Assembly: GCA_033977485.1 (NCBI GenBank)
Contig: CM066982.1
Span: 10,469,218-10,533,217, forward strand
Direction: 5' to 3'
Source of the DNA: Hydrangea macrophylla
Lineage: Eukaryota; Streptophyta; Magnoliopsida; Cornales; Hydrangeaceae
DNA length: 64,000 nt
Made by a program: the position numbers and the translations under genes
The notes under the pieces: generated by a model
Seen by the model: the letters and a program-made list of their open reading frames with translations, nothing else
Databases searched by the model: none
What the model was told of the DNA's origin: nothing
In this document: piece by piece, positions 53,701-63,730 of the stretch
Layout: each line of letters begins with the position of its first letter
Position numbering within the stretch: the stretch's first letter is position 1

Positions 53701-54060
53701 ACAGGCATGGTCGTCGCTCGGCCCGTGCCCCGACAGATCATTTCGACGGGTATAATCCGATCAGTGTCCCGACCTATTATCGAACGGTTCCTAAGAGGAG
53801 GTCTAAATCTTCAAATCTGCGTCAGACAAAGCGTCAGACCAGCATAGAGGAAACGAGATGTCACGGGCTGGGGTAATTACGCGGGCATCCCAGGCCTTGG
53901 CATAGAACCGCCCGGACTGATCTTACCCCGGATGCCTGCTCCAGAATAGTCCCGCATGGGCACGACATCGGGCTACTCGGCTACCTGCCTAACGAGCCCT
54001 CGAGCAGTTTCCTATCCCGGTAGCCCCCAAGCACCCAGATCGGCCGACAACGGGTCAGGC
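50777..54060 (-). pseudogene. Tat antisense gene module A (Transposase_28-type protein)
   Basis: A gene runs opposite to gag-pol. The TATA box CTATATAAAG is at 53476-53485 (minus view) and the likely start ATG at 53012. The first long frame (53012-52293) has an acidic Ser-rich N-terminus, then IYLRGFVTLYEDAFMAGLRVPLHPVAREVLIFLGIAPGQLAPNEWRYLMGSISLW and FFWIHRLFPV, matching the 'putative gypsy type transposon' domain family found antisense in Tat elements. Further exons are unresolved. A downstream frame (51474-51061) is a strong Ala/Glu-rich coiled coil (AAETALVEKEVALEAKERAL). A lysine-coded end segment lies by the G6 tract at 50831. Function is unknown; exon borders need transcript data. Confidence 0.65.
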
Positions 54061-54079
54061 ATTGGCAATCACAAACGAT

Positions 54080-55776
54080 GCAGTTGATGGAAAAAGGTGG
54101 CCTCATAGGACCTTCTCATTAATTACAGCATTTTGTAAACGGGGGGCAGTTTCAGTAGCCTCCCCGACAAAAAAAAAAAAAAGGAAGAGAGCTTTCAGGT
54201 CCCCTTGCCCTTCAGAGCCTTGATCTCCTTTTCCATGGCCACCATCCTAGTCACCAGCTCTTGGATGGTGAGCTCCAGGGCATGAAAATCTACGTCCCGT
54301 ATGACGGAGTTCGTTTTTAGAAGAGCGCTCTGCTTCTCCACCTCCTGCAGACGACCTTCCAAATTACTAAGGGAAAGGCCTGTCCAAGAGCTGGGCACAT
54401 GAAGACCGGCGGGTGTTTCCAGCTGACTCCTTTTTGGTTGGGGCTGAGACTCTTCCTCGACTGCTTTTTCCTTACCCTTCCTGGTCGGGCCCGGTGGCGG
54501 GTCTGTGTCCCCGGACGAGGATGAACCAGAACTGGTGGTCAGAGAGATTGGCCCTTCAGATGGGGCGGCCCCTTTCATGACGCGCGGGCCGGATGCCACG
54601 GACCGAGTATAACGGCGCGACCCGGAAGCAGCCACAATAGGAGCTGCAGGAGGAGCTTCACCGCTAACCTCCCCAGCAGGTCCCCCGATCAAATTGAAAA
54701 ACTTGAGGCCAGCCTCGACCGCTCGGTTGATCGCCTCCATGTCAGCCACAGAGGAGGCAATGTCACGGAAATCGTCAAAGGACATCTTGCACAGCTCGGG
54801 ATCAAAAGTTACAGGAGGGCACATAGAGGGGTCCACCAACCAGTTGCCGGAGACAACGACCCAAGGGTATTGACGCCAGTTCCTGTTGGGGAAGTCTAGA
54901 CCACGGACGAGATGCTTCTCTTCCGCCCCGGCGCGTAGGTAAGGATCCCCGCGGTCTATGCTCAAGAGATAGCACATGGCGACATCCACAGAGCAGAGTA
55001 GTATCCTGAGTCGCTCGTTCAGCACTAATATGCCCCAGAGCAGTCGGGCAAGATTCAGGAAATGCAATCCTTGCAAGAGATCGCAGAAGGAGGCAGATAG
55101 AGGAAAATGCAGCCCCACTATTAGCAACAGATAGCTGCTAATAAGGACTGAGGGTAGAGTCACCTCCTCTCCTTCGATATAAGGACGGACCCCGACATCA
55201 TCAGGGATCTCGCAGTCCCTCTTGAACGTAGTGATTCCTTCATTAGAGGTTAGATCGATTTGAGAGGCCATGAGGAAGAAGCTTGGATTATGAGAAAGTA
55301 GAGGAAAAGAGCTCGGGGAAACTGTGTTCTCGGAGACCGCTCGGTATACTCAATCTACAAACAGTGAGAATATATTGAATGAGCAAGTACACCTTATACA
55401 GAAGTCATGAATGGCTCAGATTGGAACCGATCCGACGGCTCAGATGCTCTCCCGCCAAGAGTCATTGACAGTTGTCATCTCGGGCATGTGAAGGGTTGCC
55501 TAAAACAGCGCGCGCATTCAATGCGCGACATGACGGTCTGGTTACCACGCGACTGTTTGGTTACATCCGAACTGATTCCACTAAACCCTGACCAGGCCAA
55601 TTGCATCCTGACACGTGACAATACTTACACCCGAGCTCCTACCTGTACCGGTCGATTCGCCGAGCGACCTGGAATGTGGGCCCCATCTCGAGCCGCACTC
55701 CCTGACGGTATTCGAACGATTTCTAAGGCAATACTGATTTTTGAATCCTCACTCGAGGACGCATCCAGTCAGTTCC
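54080..55776 (-). CDS. Tat antisense gene module B (second, diverged copy)
   Basis: A 358-residue frame runs from ATG at 55271 (MASQIDLTSNEG) to 54195. Residues 30-150 are a degenerate version of the same domain as module A (SSYLLLIVGLHFPLSASFCDLLQGLHFLN; LARLLWGILVLNERLR; NWRQYPWVVVSGNWLVDP). A Ser/Pro-rich linker with RKGKEKAVEEESQPQPKRSQ (nuclear-targeting-like) and a C-terminal coiled coil (LSLSNLEGRLQEVEKQSALL; VTRMVAMEKEIKALKGKGT) follow. A weak TATA (TGTATAAGG) lies at 55393-55401. Upstream and downstream flanks match module A, showing tandem duplication. Unlike A, it can be read as one uninterrupted frame. Confidence 0.7.
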
Positions 55777-55792
55777 GAAAATGGGGGGTAGC
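55777..55792 (+). other. Tat polypurine tract
   Basis: GAAAATGGGGGGTAGC is flush with the 3' LTR start TGGTATG. Confidence 0.85.
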
Positions 55793-56409
55793 TGGTATGT
55801 CCAAAATAATCTAGTCAATGGAACAGTGCCACGTCGCCAGGAGGAGCCGGTTCTCCCGGTGAGGGCGCCCGTCCGGCTAAGCATTCCCGAGGTAACCTTG
55901 GGACCGGGCGGTTCGCACAGGCCGGCCGGGCATGACGGTCGCGGACGCCCGTGATCCCGACCAACTAGCAGTTTCCTAAATCAATTATACGTCTGAGGAA
56001 GGAGATATGGCAGTTTCCTAAACCATTTAGGAAACTCTCCTAAAATCAAGTAAATCTATTGTAATCAGATTAGGTTCCCTAATCTCACAAATTCTTACCA
56101 TGTAAGGGTGGACTCTTGCATCTATAAAAGAGCCCACCTACCCTATCAAAGGGATCCCAAAATCAATTCTCTAAGCATACAAGCAATTAACAGAGAACTC
56201 ACCATCTACACGCATACACCCAGCCGGTATTACTGGTAGTGCCGCCCATCTTTGTTGACTCACCAGGCCCATCGGTGATCTGCTAGTGTGAAGTGCACAG
56301 ACACAACCGTAGACGTAGGTCACCTTGTTAACGGGACCGAACCACATACAAACTCTTTTTTTACCTTATTTTCTGCTCAAATCTTTCTTACCAATTTTCG
56401 GCATCATCA
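55793..56409 (+). mobile_element. Tat 3' LTR
   Basis: 617 bp, TGGTATGTCC...GGCATCATCA, the same length as the 5' LTR. The TTAAC duplication follows at 56410-56414 and then CACTA coding sequence resumes. Confidence 0.92.
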
Positions 56410-57556
56410 TTAACTAACACTACAAATACAAATAGGCAAATGAAAGAATTTAAAGACATACCTAGCAATAAGAGGTATATTGAAGGATCTAATGCAGAGT
56501 CGTATGTTGTTGGAGAATCTGTTAGGTATTGCATGGAATACATGCCAAATTTAATGGATGGAAATCACAAACGTACTCATGAAGCCTTTTTAGAGAAAAA
56601 TGACGAGTCCTCTGACGAAGGGCCTTTGCTCGATGATAATACTCTAAGGTTGGAATCTAGTCAATTTCAACAAATACGTTGATGGGTACTGTTTTGAATT
56701 AACTTTGACGGACTTATGGAATACTACAGGTTTGAGTTCTTTGAACATATTTATTGAATTCCACCTATAGTAACTAATATCCAAACTTGTATCTACAAAT
56801 TTCAGTGAGTATAAAGTGCTTTTGGAATCTACTTCTTGTGGTAAAGGAAAAGGGATTACAAAGACAGAAGTAGAGTTACAAACTTCTTTCATCCCTTGGT
56901 TACATGAAAAGGTATTCTTTTTCATTAATAAACATCCAAAAATATGGTCCATCCATAGTTAGATTCTTATTGTCCTTTGTTTCCATTTCACAGTTGGTTT
57001 CTTCTAGAGAGACGGAGACAAAGGCTATTTTGTGGCATTTAGTTCAAGGGCCTTCCCACATGGTTAAAACATACAAAAAGTACCACGTTAATGGTTTTGT
57101 ATTTTCTCCTAGGTATCATGATGACATTGTTGTCATGCAAGATAACGGTGCTTGCATGCAGGCATGGACTCAATTTAGGGCCAAAAAAAGTGATAAAAAG
57201 CTCAAGGATGCTTGGACTATGTGGTATGGGGTTATCAAACATATAATCAAGTTGGACTATATAATATTTAAAGAGATAGTGCTTTATTGCAACTGGGTGA
57301 GGGTGGAGGACAAGACCAATGTTGTAAGCACTGTCCGGACTCTAACTTGGTTCTAGTAAATTTTGACAAGTTAAAGAGTGTCAGTAGCGAGCTAGACGAG
57401 CCTGTCATTCTTGCTTCGGAGGTGAGTCAAGTCTTCTATTCAAAATACATTAGAAATCCCAATTGGTGGGTTGTTATACATTCACCAAAGAGATTGACCA
57501 AGCGAGTAGACGAGTTAGAGATACCAAAGGTCTTCCAATCTACTCTTGAAGACTAA
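56410..57556 (+). pseudogene. CACTA transposase (TNP2-type), C-terminal part
   Basis: Resumes with SNAESYVVGESVRYCMEYMPNLMDGNHKRTHEAF (56470-56620; equivalent to the GSIAEGY...ECLTFCSRYL block of plant CACTA proteins). Then comes a DUF4216-type region: SRETETKAILWHLVQGPSHMVKTYKKYHVNGFVF, FRAKKSDKKLKDAWTMWYGVIKHI, NCNWVRVEDK, LVNFDKLKSV, EPVILASEVSQVFYSKY and NPNWWVVIHSPKRL. It ends near 57556. Stops and frame changes occur near 56682, 56990 and 57354. It is the same gene as 25261-29363. Confidence 0.8.
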
Positions 57557-57833
57557 CCTCTTTTGGAAAACCTGTTGAAGTAGCATGACTCTGCCCAACT
57601 TTTGGCTCTTGCATTAAATGCTACTATGTTGAGATTGTAATTGCTACCTTTATTGTAAAAATTTCTTTGTGGTTAGTTAATTATTGCTAATTTTGGAATA
57701 TAATTGCTACCTTTATTGTAAAAAAGTCCTTGTGGCTCGTTAAATGTTGCTATGTCATTTAATATTGTTATTATTAGTTTAATGTTGCTTGTGAACTAAC
57801 ACCTTATTTTCAAATGATAGGTATTCGGTATAA
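57557..57833. other. CACTA intergenic spacer
   Basis: A+T-rich sequence with near-repeats of 'aattgctacctttattgtaaaaa' at about 57638 and 57700 (62-bp spacing). No gene is evident. Confidence 0.5.
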
Positions 57834-58245
57834 TGTCAACAAATGTAGGTAATTCAAACCCGAGTTTGTCTCAGCCATCTTCTTCAGCCCCGCCCGCATC
57901 TGAGTCATCAGGAATCAAAGCCCCAAAGGGCCCCAAGGAGAAAATGAAAGTCATAATTCAAGCTGGCAGGTCTGTTGTGGGTAAATAAGCGAAGGTATGG
58001 AGTAGTCGTACAATGGATTTTGTGAGAAGCTACATTCCAATTAGCTACAAAGATTTTTGAACTGTGCCAAAAAACTTCAAAGACAATGTTTGGAATGCTT
58101 TAATGGTAAACTTTTGTTTGTATGCTCTTTATTCAATTAGTTTTTTTGCTTTAATTATTTACTTGTAACATAACTATGACAACCTTAGTGTTGTGGCGGG
58201 CTGCTATAGGTGCCTTTGTGGCTGCAGTAAGTAATGGCCGGCTAC
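57834..58245 (+). pseudogene. Second CACTA gene fragment (Transposase_24-like)
   Basis: From ATG at 57834 the reading is MSTNVGNSNPSLSQPSSSAPP, then KAPKGPKEKMKVIIQAG, a TAA, and SRTMDFVRSYIPISYKDF, TVPKNFKDNVWNAL before an apparent intron (58108-58185) and LWRAAIGAFVAA. The KDFW.VP and WNAL pattern resembles the plant Transposase_24 family that lies downstream of TNP2 in CACTA elements. Broken by stops and cut by the LTR-like insert at 58250. Family assignment is moderate. Confidence 0.5.
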
Positions 58246-58249
58246 ATAC

Positions 58250-58420
58250 TATCGGAAGTTCGTCCCACATTGCTTGGGTGTGGAAAAATAATGTGCTATA
58301 TATGAGTGGTTCCAAGTTTCCCTAGTAAGAGGCCTTTTGGGTAGTGGCCGAAGAACAAATCCGTGAGGGTTTGGGCCCACAGAGGACAATATCTTACTAG
58401 GTAAGACTTGGGTCATGACA
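58250..58420 (+). mobile_element. Short LTR-like sequence (possible solo LTR)
   Basis: About 170 bp, from ATCGGAAGTTCGTCCCACAT to GGGTCATGACA, with 'gtgctatatatgagtgg' and 'gggcccacagaggacaatat'. This layout resembles a class of short plant LTRs (TGT.GGAAGT.CCACAT ... GACA). The terminal TG is TA here and flanking 5-mers (CATAC and ATAAC) do not match, so the boundaries and status are uncertain. Confidence 0.4.
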
Positions 58421-60695
58421 ATAACTATCTTATTCCACTACTAGGGTGAGTTTGAACTAGAGGTTCCACCAGATGTGGCTCGACTATTGGTGAAGAACCA
58501 GACTTATCATGCACTGTGACTTATTTGAAACAACAAGGATTTGTGATTCATATCTCACATGTGTAATCATATACACAAATGAATCGCATACAATGATGTT
58601 TAAGAATTTTAGTCTAATATTCATCTCATGAGCTAACATACATAAATGCATTATGATCTTCCATTGTCCAACTAACTGGTTTGAGGGCATATTCCCAACA
58701 AACTTCCATTTGCACTCATAACCATATAGTGTTAAAACTAACAACAACATTGTCTACGTGACTTGTCAAAATCCTTAACCCGTAAAGTTTTGTAAAGGGA
58801 CTTCAATGATCGTCAATTGAAAACAATCCATAATAAAGCATCTTCATGTTATACTATATCTCTAGACAAAAAGACCTCACCAGACATGTATCCAGTGCTG
58901 CTAATTCGAACATTGCCCAAATCACCATCATGTAGTATATATCTACTAGTTCTTTCTCAAGCCATAGAGAATATATACTTTATGATAGTTAGGGAACTGA
59001 ACTTCCATTTAGAATGATATCTGTAAACAACTTTAATGGCATAACATATATCTCACACCTATCATATGCTTAAAGCTAATGATAATCTTTTTATGTGATG
59101 TTAGGTGTGGGAATGAATGAAGAACTTTTAGTTCTAGATGATTTATAGATTGTCTTGAGAGATTGTGGTACACTCCGTCTTCCCTAGGCATGAATTATTC
59201 GACTACTTGATTTCACAATTCAAATAAGCACTATTACATGTAAATAATCCATACAAGCACAACAAAGTAGACTATTGAGCACATCACATCCAAAATATAT
59301 CTAAGACAAGAATAAATTTTAAAAATAACGATTTAATCAATGAATACGATTTTATTAATTAAAATCCTCTAAACAGGTAATCATCATCCATACATAATAA
59401 AACTGAAAGAAAAACATAAAATACATTGAAACCCTAGATATCGGTGGAGGCAGCCATAAAATCGAGGATTGGCAAGAGGTTGATAGAGGAGGCCATGGGA
59501 ATCCTTGGTCTTCTTCTTCTTCTCCTTACTTCTCCCTCTTCAATGGCTGAAGTTTTAGTTGTAAAAGGATATGTATAATGTTGTGTAACCCCCAAAATTG
59601 ATTTAGAATAGGATATATATAGATTTTGGAAGGATTAGGAGGCTTTTCTAAACCTAATCGCACTAAAACTGCTTTATTTACATTTCTGGACGTATTAAGC
59701 CAAATCAGATTGCACAGGGCTCTTCGGTACATCAAAATACGCATTTTTGACTTTTTCAATGGGTCGCTCGCGTTGGTCGCTCCAACAAGATGCCATTTTT
59801 CCAACTTTTTCAACTGTGCGCACCGATATTAGAATTACGATCACTTTTGACTTGGACCTTGAATTGACTCACCGTTTATGGCCACACGTCTGTAACTTGA
59901 AGATCTACAGTTTATATCTCTGGAGAAAATTTTCAAGTTCAAAGTATTCCTTGTCAAAAATACAATTTACCAAGGCTGATACTATCTTCAGCTTTCACCG
60001 AAATCATCTTTTGAGCACAGAATGTCTTCCAAAGCCACTAATTATTAGATTTTAGTGTATTTTCATGTTAAAACTCCAAAACCTACAAAACATAAAATCC
60101 TTATTAAAAAACAACTAATAACTAAATGAAGTAGGCTAACAAAGCATAACTTTAGGACTATAAATAGAAACTATTCGTCGCCGATCAGCAGCCTTTGAAA
60201 TTCCTGAATGTACATAAGATCTCTCAATGTGAGCAGTTTTATGATTATGGAAGATCATTTTATTGCAGTAGGAACTTCAGAAGTGGAAAAACACCCAAAT
60301 ATGCTATCCAACCTACTATGTGCTTTTAATACTTATACTTTGTCTGGTTGACTCTCACTTCAATTGGTTTGTTCAAATGTTATCCTATTAGCATCCAAAC
60401 CGATGACTTATTAATGTTCGTTAGATGTATGACTTTCTGAATGGAAATAGGACCGATACTACCTTGCATTTGAGGAGTTAAGATTTAGTGCCGCAAAAAT
60501 GAAGCACTTACAAGTTACAACGATGCTGGGAATGGCCGAGTTAATTGAAAAAAATTTAATTGAAATTGGTAAGAATAATATATAACTTTTAAGTCTAGTT
60601 TCAGTACAGTACGCCAGATTTTATGGAAAAGTACTTCACATTCTTATTGCAACATTCTGAATTAATTTCAATTCTATCATATTTTTAATTCTGCA
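58421..60695. other. Unassigned A+T-rich sequence, likely old repeat DNA
   Basis: No recognisable coding sequence on either strand. Read on the minus strand, 58450-59300 has the look of a decayed copia LTR or leader ('gttgggaatatgccctcaaacc', 'caatctctcaagac'), but I cannot prove it. A segment near 59400-59560 ('aaaccctagatatcggtggaggc') looks like a transcript 5' end on the minus strand. Confidence 0.3.
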
Positions 60696-61019
60696 GATGG
60701 AATGTTCATGATGGAAGTTGACAGAGTTCTCAAACCTGGCGGGTACTGGGTGCTCTTAGGTCCCCTTATCGATTGGAGGTATAGCTACATAGCATGGCAA
60801 CGTCCTAAGGAGGAACTCGAGGTGGAATGGAGAAAGATTGAAGAGATTGCTAACAACTTTGCTGGGGAAGAAGTCCGAGATGGGTGAAATGGCAGAAAGA
60901 GTACAAATGTTGATTCATGTCGTGCCATACAAGTCCAACCATGCATTTTATGCCTTTGAGCATGAGGCTACATTTTGCAAATCTACAGATGCAGATCATG
61001 TTTGGTATGGTTCTACTTG
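60696..61019 (+). pseudogene. Fragment of a plant PMT-type S-adenosylmethionine methyltransferase gene
   Basis: After an intron-like pyrimidine tract and acceptor TTCTGCAG, the frame reads DGMFMMEVDRVLKPGGYWVLLGPLIDWRYSYIAWQRPKEELEVEWRKIEEIA, characteristic of the plant putative methyltransferase family (Methyltransf_29, Golgi-located PMT proteins). VLKPGGYWVLLGP is the motif region following the SAM-binding core. Two frame changes follow: LLGKKSEMGEMA and ATFCKSTDADHVWY are in another frame, and NVDSCR in the first. No upstream or downstream exons are recognisable. It is therefore a broken fragment, probably captured or left by duplication. Confidence 0.75.
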
Positions 61020-61489
61020 ACAATACTTCATATGGATTTATCCTGATTTTCATTCTTAATGCTGCTGATATGCATACATTATATGATGGTGATTTGAACT
61101 ATATTCAGTCTAGTAATAAAATGTGCTAAAAATATGTTGTCCCTTGTGTGGTTAATCATAATAAGTATACCAACCTCAAAGAGAGTAGTGATAATACTAA
61201 TTAAAAAAAATAAACAAGCATTAATTTGTTCTTTGGATATTGAAGAATGTAATGAGATACATATATACATTGATTAAAATATTGATTGTTTCATTGTCCA
61301 AGGATTCTTTTAGTCTGTGTTTGGTTCATGGATTTTGTGAGGGAAAAGAAAAGTCTAAGAAAGACTAGAAGGAAAACTAATTCCCTCGTATTTTTTCTTT
61401 GTGTTTTCCTTCATTCTTCTTTCATTCTTTTCATCCTTTTATCTACTTAATATGTTCATTGAGATTTGGAGTGAGCCAAAGTCTCAGAT

Positions 61490-61772
61490 AAATTACACTT
61501 TGTACCCTGTAGTTTGGATGTGATGTCTCTTTGATCCCAATGGATTACACTTTGGTCCTTACAGTTTCAGTTTGGGTTCAATACAGTCCATTCGTTAAAT
61601 TTTCTTGCAATTTATGATGGACTGAGGTTAATAGACATGGAAAGTATAATTTCTCTAGGTAACTTTATCATTATGCCACTAATGATGTCTCACACATGCA
61701 TCATGTAGTGTCAACATTCAAACTATAGGCCAAAGTGACATCACACCCAAACCATAGGGACCATAATTGTGT
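61490..61772. mobile_element. Inverted-repeat (MITE-like) element
   Basis: The left arm (about 61490-61538, 'ttacactttgtaccctgtag' onward) and the right arm (about 61727-61772) are imperfect inverted copies over about 45 bp. The shared core is 'gtttggatgtgatgtc' against 'gtttgggtgtgatgtc' after reversal. The loop is about 190 bp with no coding sequence. Class and target duplication are not determined. Confidence 0.5.
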
Positions 61773-62954
61773 GTTCCCTCCTCTATAAAGATAGAAGTAG
61801 AGTTTATTTTTATTATATATATATTTTTAAAATTTGTTCTTCATGTCAAGTTTTAGGGGGTAAAAGAAAAGAAATTAATTATTGGATAATTCGAAATTAA
61901 GTATGACTTATGGGAATTAATCTTTTTGTATTCTCAATTGGAAGCATTTAGGATTTGAAGGATAAATTAGATAAATTATGGTGATAATAAGTGATTTGAA
62001 CATCCCCTGTTAATATTGACCAAAGACATTATTCATTTACTCTACTCTCTTGGCTGATTTTCTATTCATCATATTCCCAGTGCATCTTATGGCACTGTGC
62101 ACTTTGTTTGAGCAGTTGTGATTGAGAAGTAGCCATAAATTGGCTATGATGGAAAGATTTTGTATATGGCTGCTTATGATTGGAGGCTTTCTTTTCAAGA
62201 ATCATGTGGTATAACAGATTTTCCTCTACTTTTCTGATTCAGTGCTTGGTCTTGCTTGGAACCGGGAGTACAGATCTGATATGCTTATGTCTTTGATCTG
62301 GTTTATTTATATTTTGCTGTGATTTTACTAGAAATTTTGACGAGATGGATCAAATGTCTATCGAAGAAGATATGTACAGATACAATTTTATTGAGTAGTC
62401 ATTTATTTTATTTTCTTTTCTTTTCCATAAAAGGCGGGTTTGTATAATTTTTTGGCTTGTGATTCAGCATTTTTGTTGGAGTAAATGAGGGAATGCCATC
62501 CGTTATTTTGATTGTCCTATGTATAGACAAATGGCAGTGGGACTGCATTCCACCTGTAGCCAACACAGAACCTTTATTCAAGCTTTCAAGTTGCCAATCT
62601 TGAGTTGTCAGGGAGCTTTGTAAAGTTGAACCTAAACATGGCTTTCTTTCATTATGAGGTAGACTTAGTTGAACTACATTACATGACTTTAACTAATTTG
62701 AATCCCAAATTTGAGCTACACAGGAGAGCTGCCCACTCACTGTGATGTTGGTATGAGCTGGTTGCGCATTGTGCATGACCTGACTGGTGCTACTGTGCTT
62801 GTGCACAGTGCGCATTGGGCTGACTGGTGCGCGCATGCTGTGCTTGCTGCTGTGTGCTGCGTGTGCGCGCTGGCTGGTTGGCTGGCTATTGTGTGCTGTG
62901 CTGCACTAGGGTAGCCCTGTTTTTGTTTTTTGTTTTTTTTTTCCCTTTCTTTTA
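61773..62954. other. No gene recognised; includes a TGC-rich low-complexity stretch
   Basis: A+T-rich non-coding sequence to about 62710. At 62740-62915 it becomes rich in TGCTG, GTGCGCA and GGCTG words (G+C-rich, Cys/Ala/Trp-coding if translated) and looks like low-complexity expansion, not a gene. Confidence 0.4.
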
Positions 62955-63730
62955 GGCTGGACTAATCAAGGAAATTTAAGGGGGGTGTTTTGGTTGGTCT
63001 GAGAGGGAAAGATAGGGGAGAGAGAGGGAGAGAGGTTTTAGGGAGAGATGAGAGAGATAACAAGGGGGTTGGACTAATCAAGGAAAATAAATGAGCCTTC
63101 TCTCTTTCTCTGTATCTGCACTTCCTCCTCTCTTTTTCCCTCTCTCCTCTTTCCATTTGAATCTCTTCGGTCTCTGCGTCCAAGGCGATGAAGCTCTCGA
63201 CATCTCCACCATCGGTTACCTTTTAAATTCACTGAAGAAATTGAACCCTCTACTTTTAGTTTCTTGAACCTATTTTAAAATCATTTGTTAAATCGCAAAA
63301 TGAACTCCTATTTTAGCTAATCCATGGTTTGAAATGAAGATGGTTTTTGAAATAGATCAGCTACTGTGAGACTTATAGATGCACATCAAAAAATGGTTAG
63401 TATTTTCAATAGTGAATATTCTTTATATATATATATATATATAGATTTCAAGGAGTTTGATTGTTTGATTTAATCATTATATTCTTTTTGTGTTTTCATT
63501 ACAATCATAGGTAGGGGTTGTGTCTAAAAGTGAGGCTCTTAAAATTGGTGAAGATGCTGAACTTGACCTAGTACATACTTTCCATTAATTTATATTACTC
63601 ATTGACTCATTCAATGCTAGATGAGTTGCAATATTTGGATGACTCGTGTGACCCCGTTACTTTATCTGTTTTGTTTGTGGGAAATGTACTTCACAATAAT
63701 ATGTTCATAATGCAAATCCACAATTTAAAG
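62955..63730. other. No gene recognised; purine- and pyrimidine-rich stretches
   Basis: 'ggactaatcaaggaaa' occurs twice (about 62959 and 63072), bracketing a GA-rich stretch. A CT-rich stretch (63095-63180) resembles a plant 5' leader. An (AT)n run lies at about 63425-63443. No coding family was recognised. Confidence 0.35.

Larger units (their letters stand above)
29364..56409 (+). mobile_element. Tat-lineage Ty3/gypsy element, split by Athila-2
   Basis: The LTRs are 29364-29980 and 55793-56409 (617 bp each, about 20 differences by eye, roughly 3%). Target duplications TTAAC (29359-29363 and 56410-56414) are identical. The primer site and polypurine tract are intact. Without the 14.7-kb Athila-2 insertion the element is about 12.4 kb. 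Two RNase H domains separated by an AVADFLVE linker mark the Tat lineage. It is visibly richer in G+C than its surroundings. Its coding frames contain about a dozen nonsense changes. Two antisense gene modules lie between integrase and 3' LTR. Confidence 0.93.
21503..58249 (+). mobile_element. CACTA (En/Spm-type) transposon carrying nested insertions; right end not found
   Basis: The left end is CACTCACCATATGG at 21503 after a possible 3-bp target site TTA (21500-21502). It is followed by clustered subterminal repeats. A TNP2-type transposase is spread over 25261-29363 and 56410-57556, and a second CACTA-type gene follows at 57834-58245. Insertions inside are a solo Athila-type LTR (26496-28132) and the Tat composite (29364-56409). 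I found no matching right terminus, so the end at 58249 is only the last recognisable point. Confidence 0.75.

Noticed and set aside
58484..58750. 88-residue minus-strand frame (MLLLVLTLYGYECKW...)
   Set aside because: No domain recognised, low-complexity A+T-rich surroundings; more likely part of a decayed LTR.
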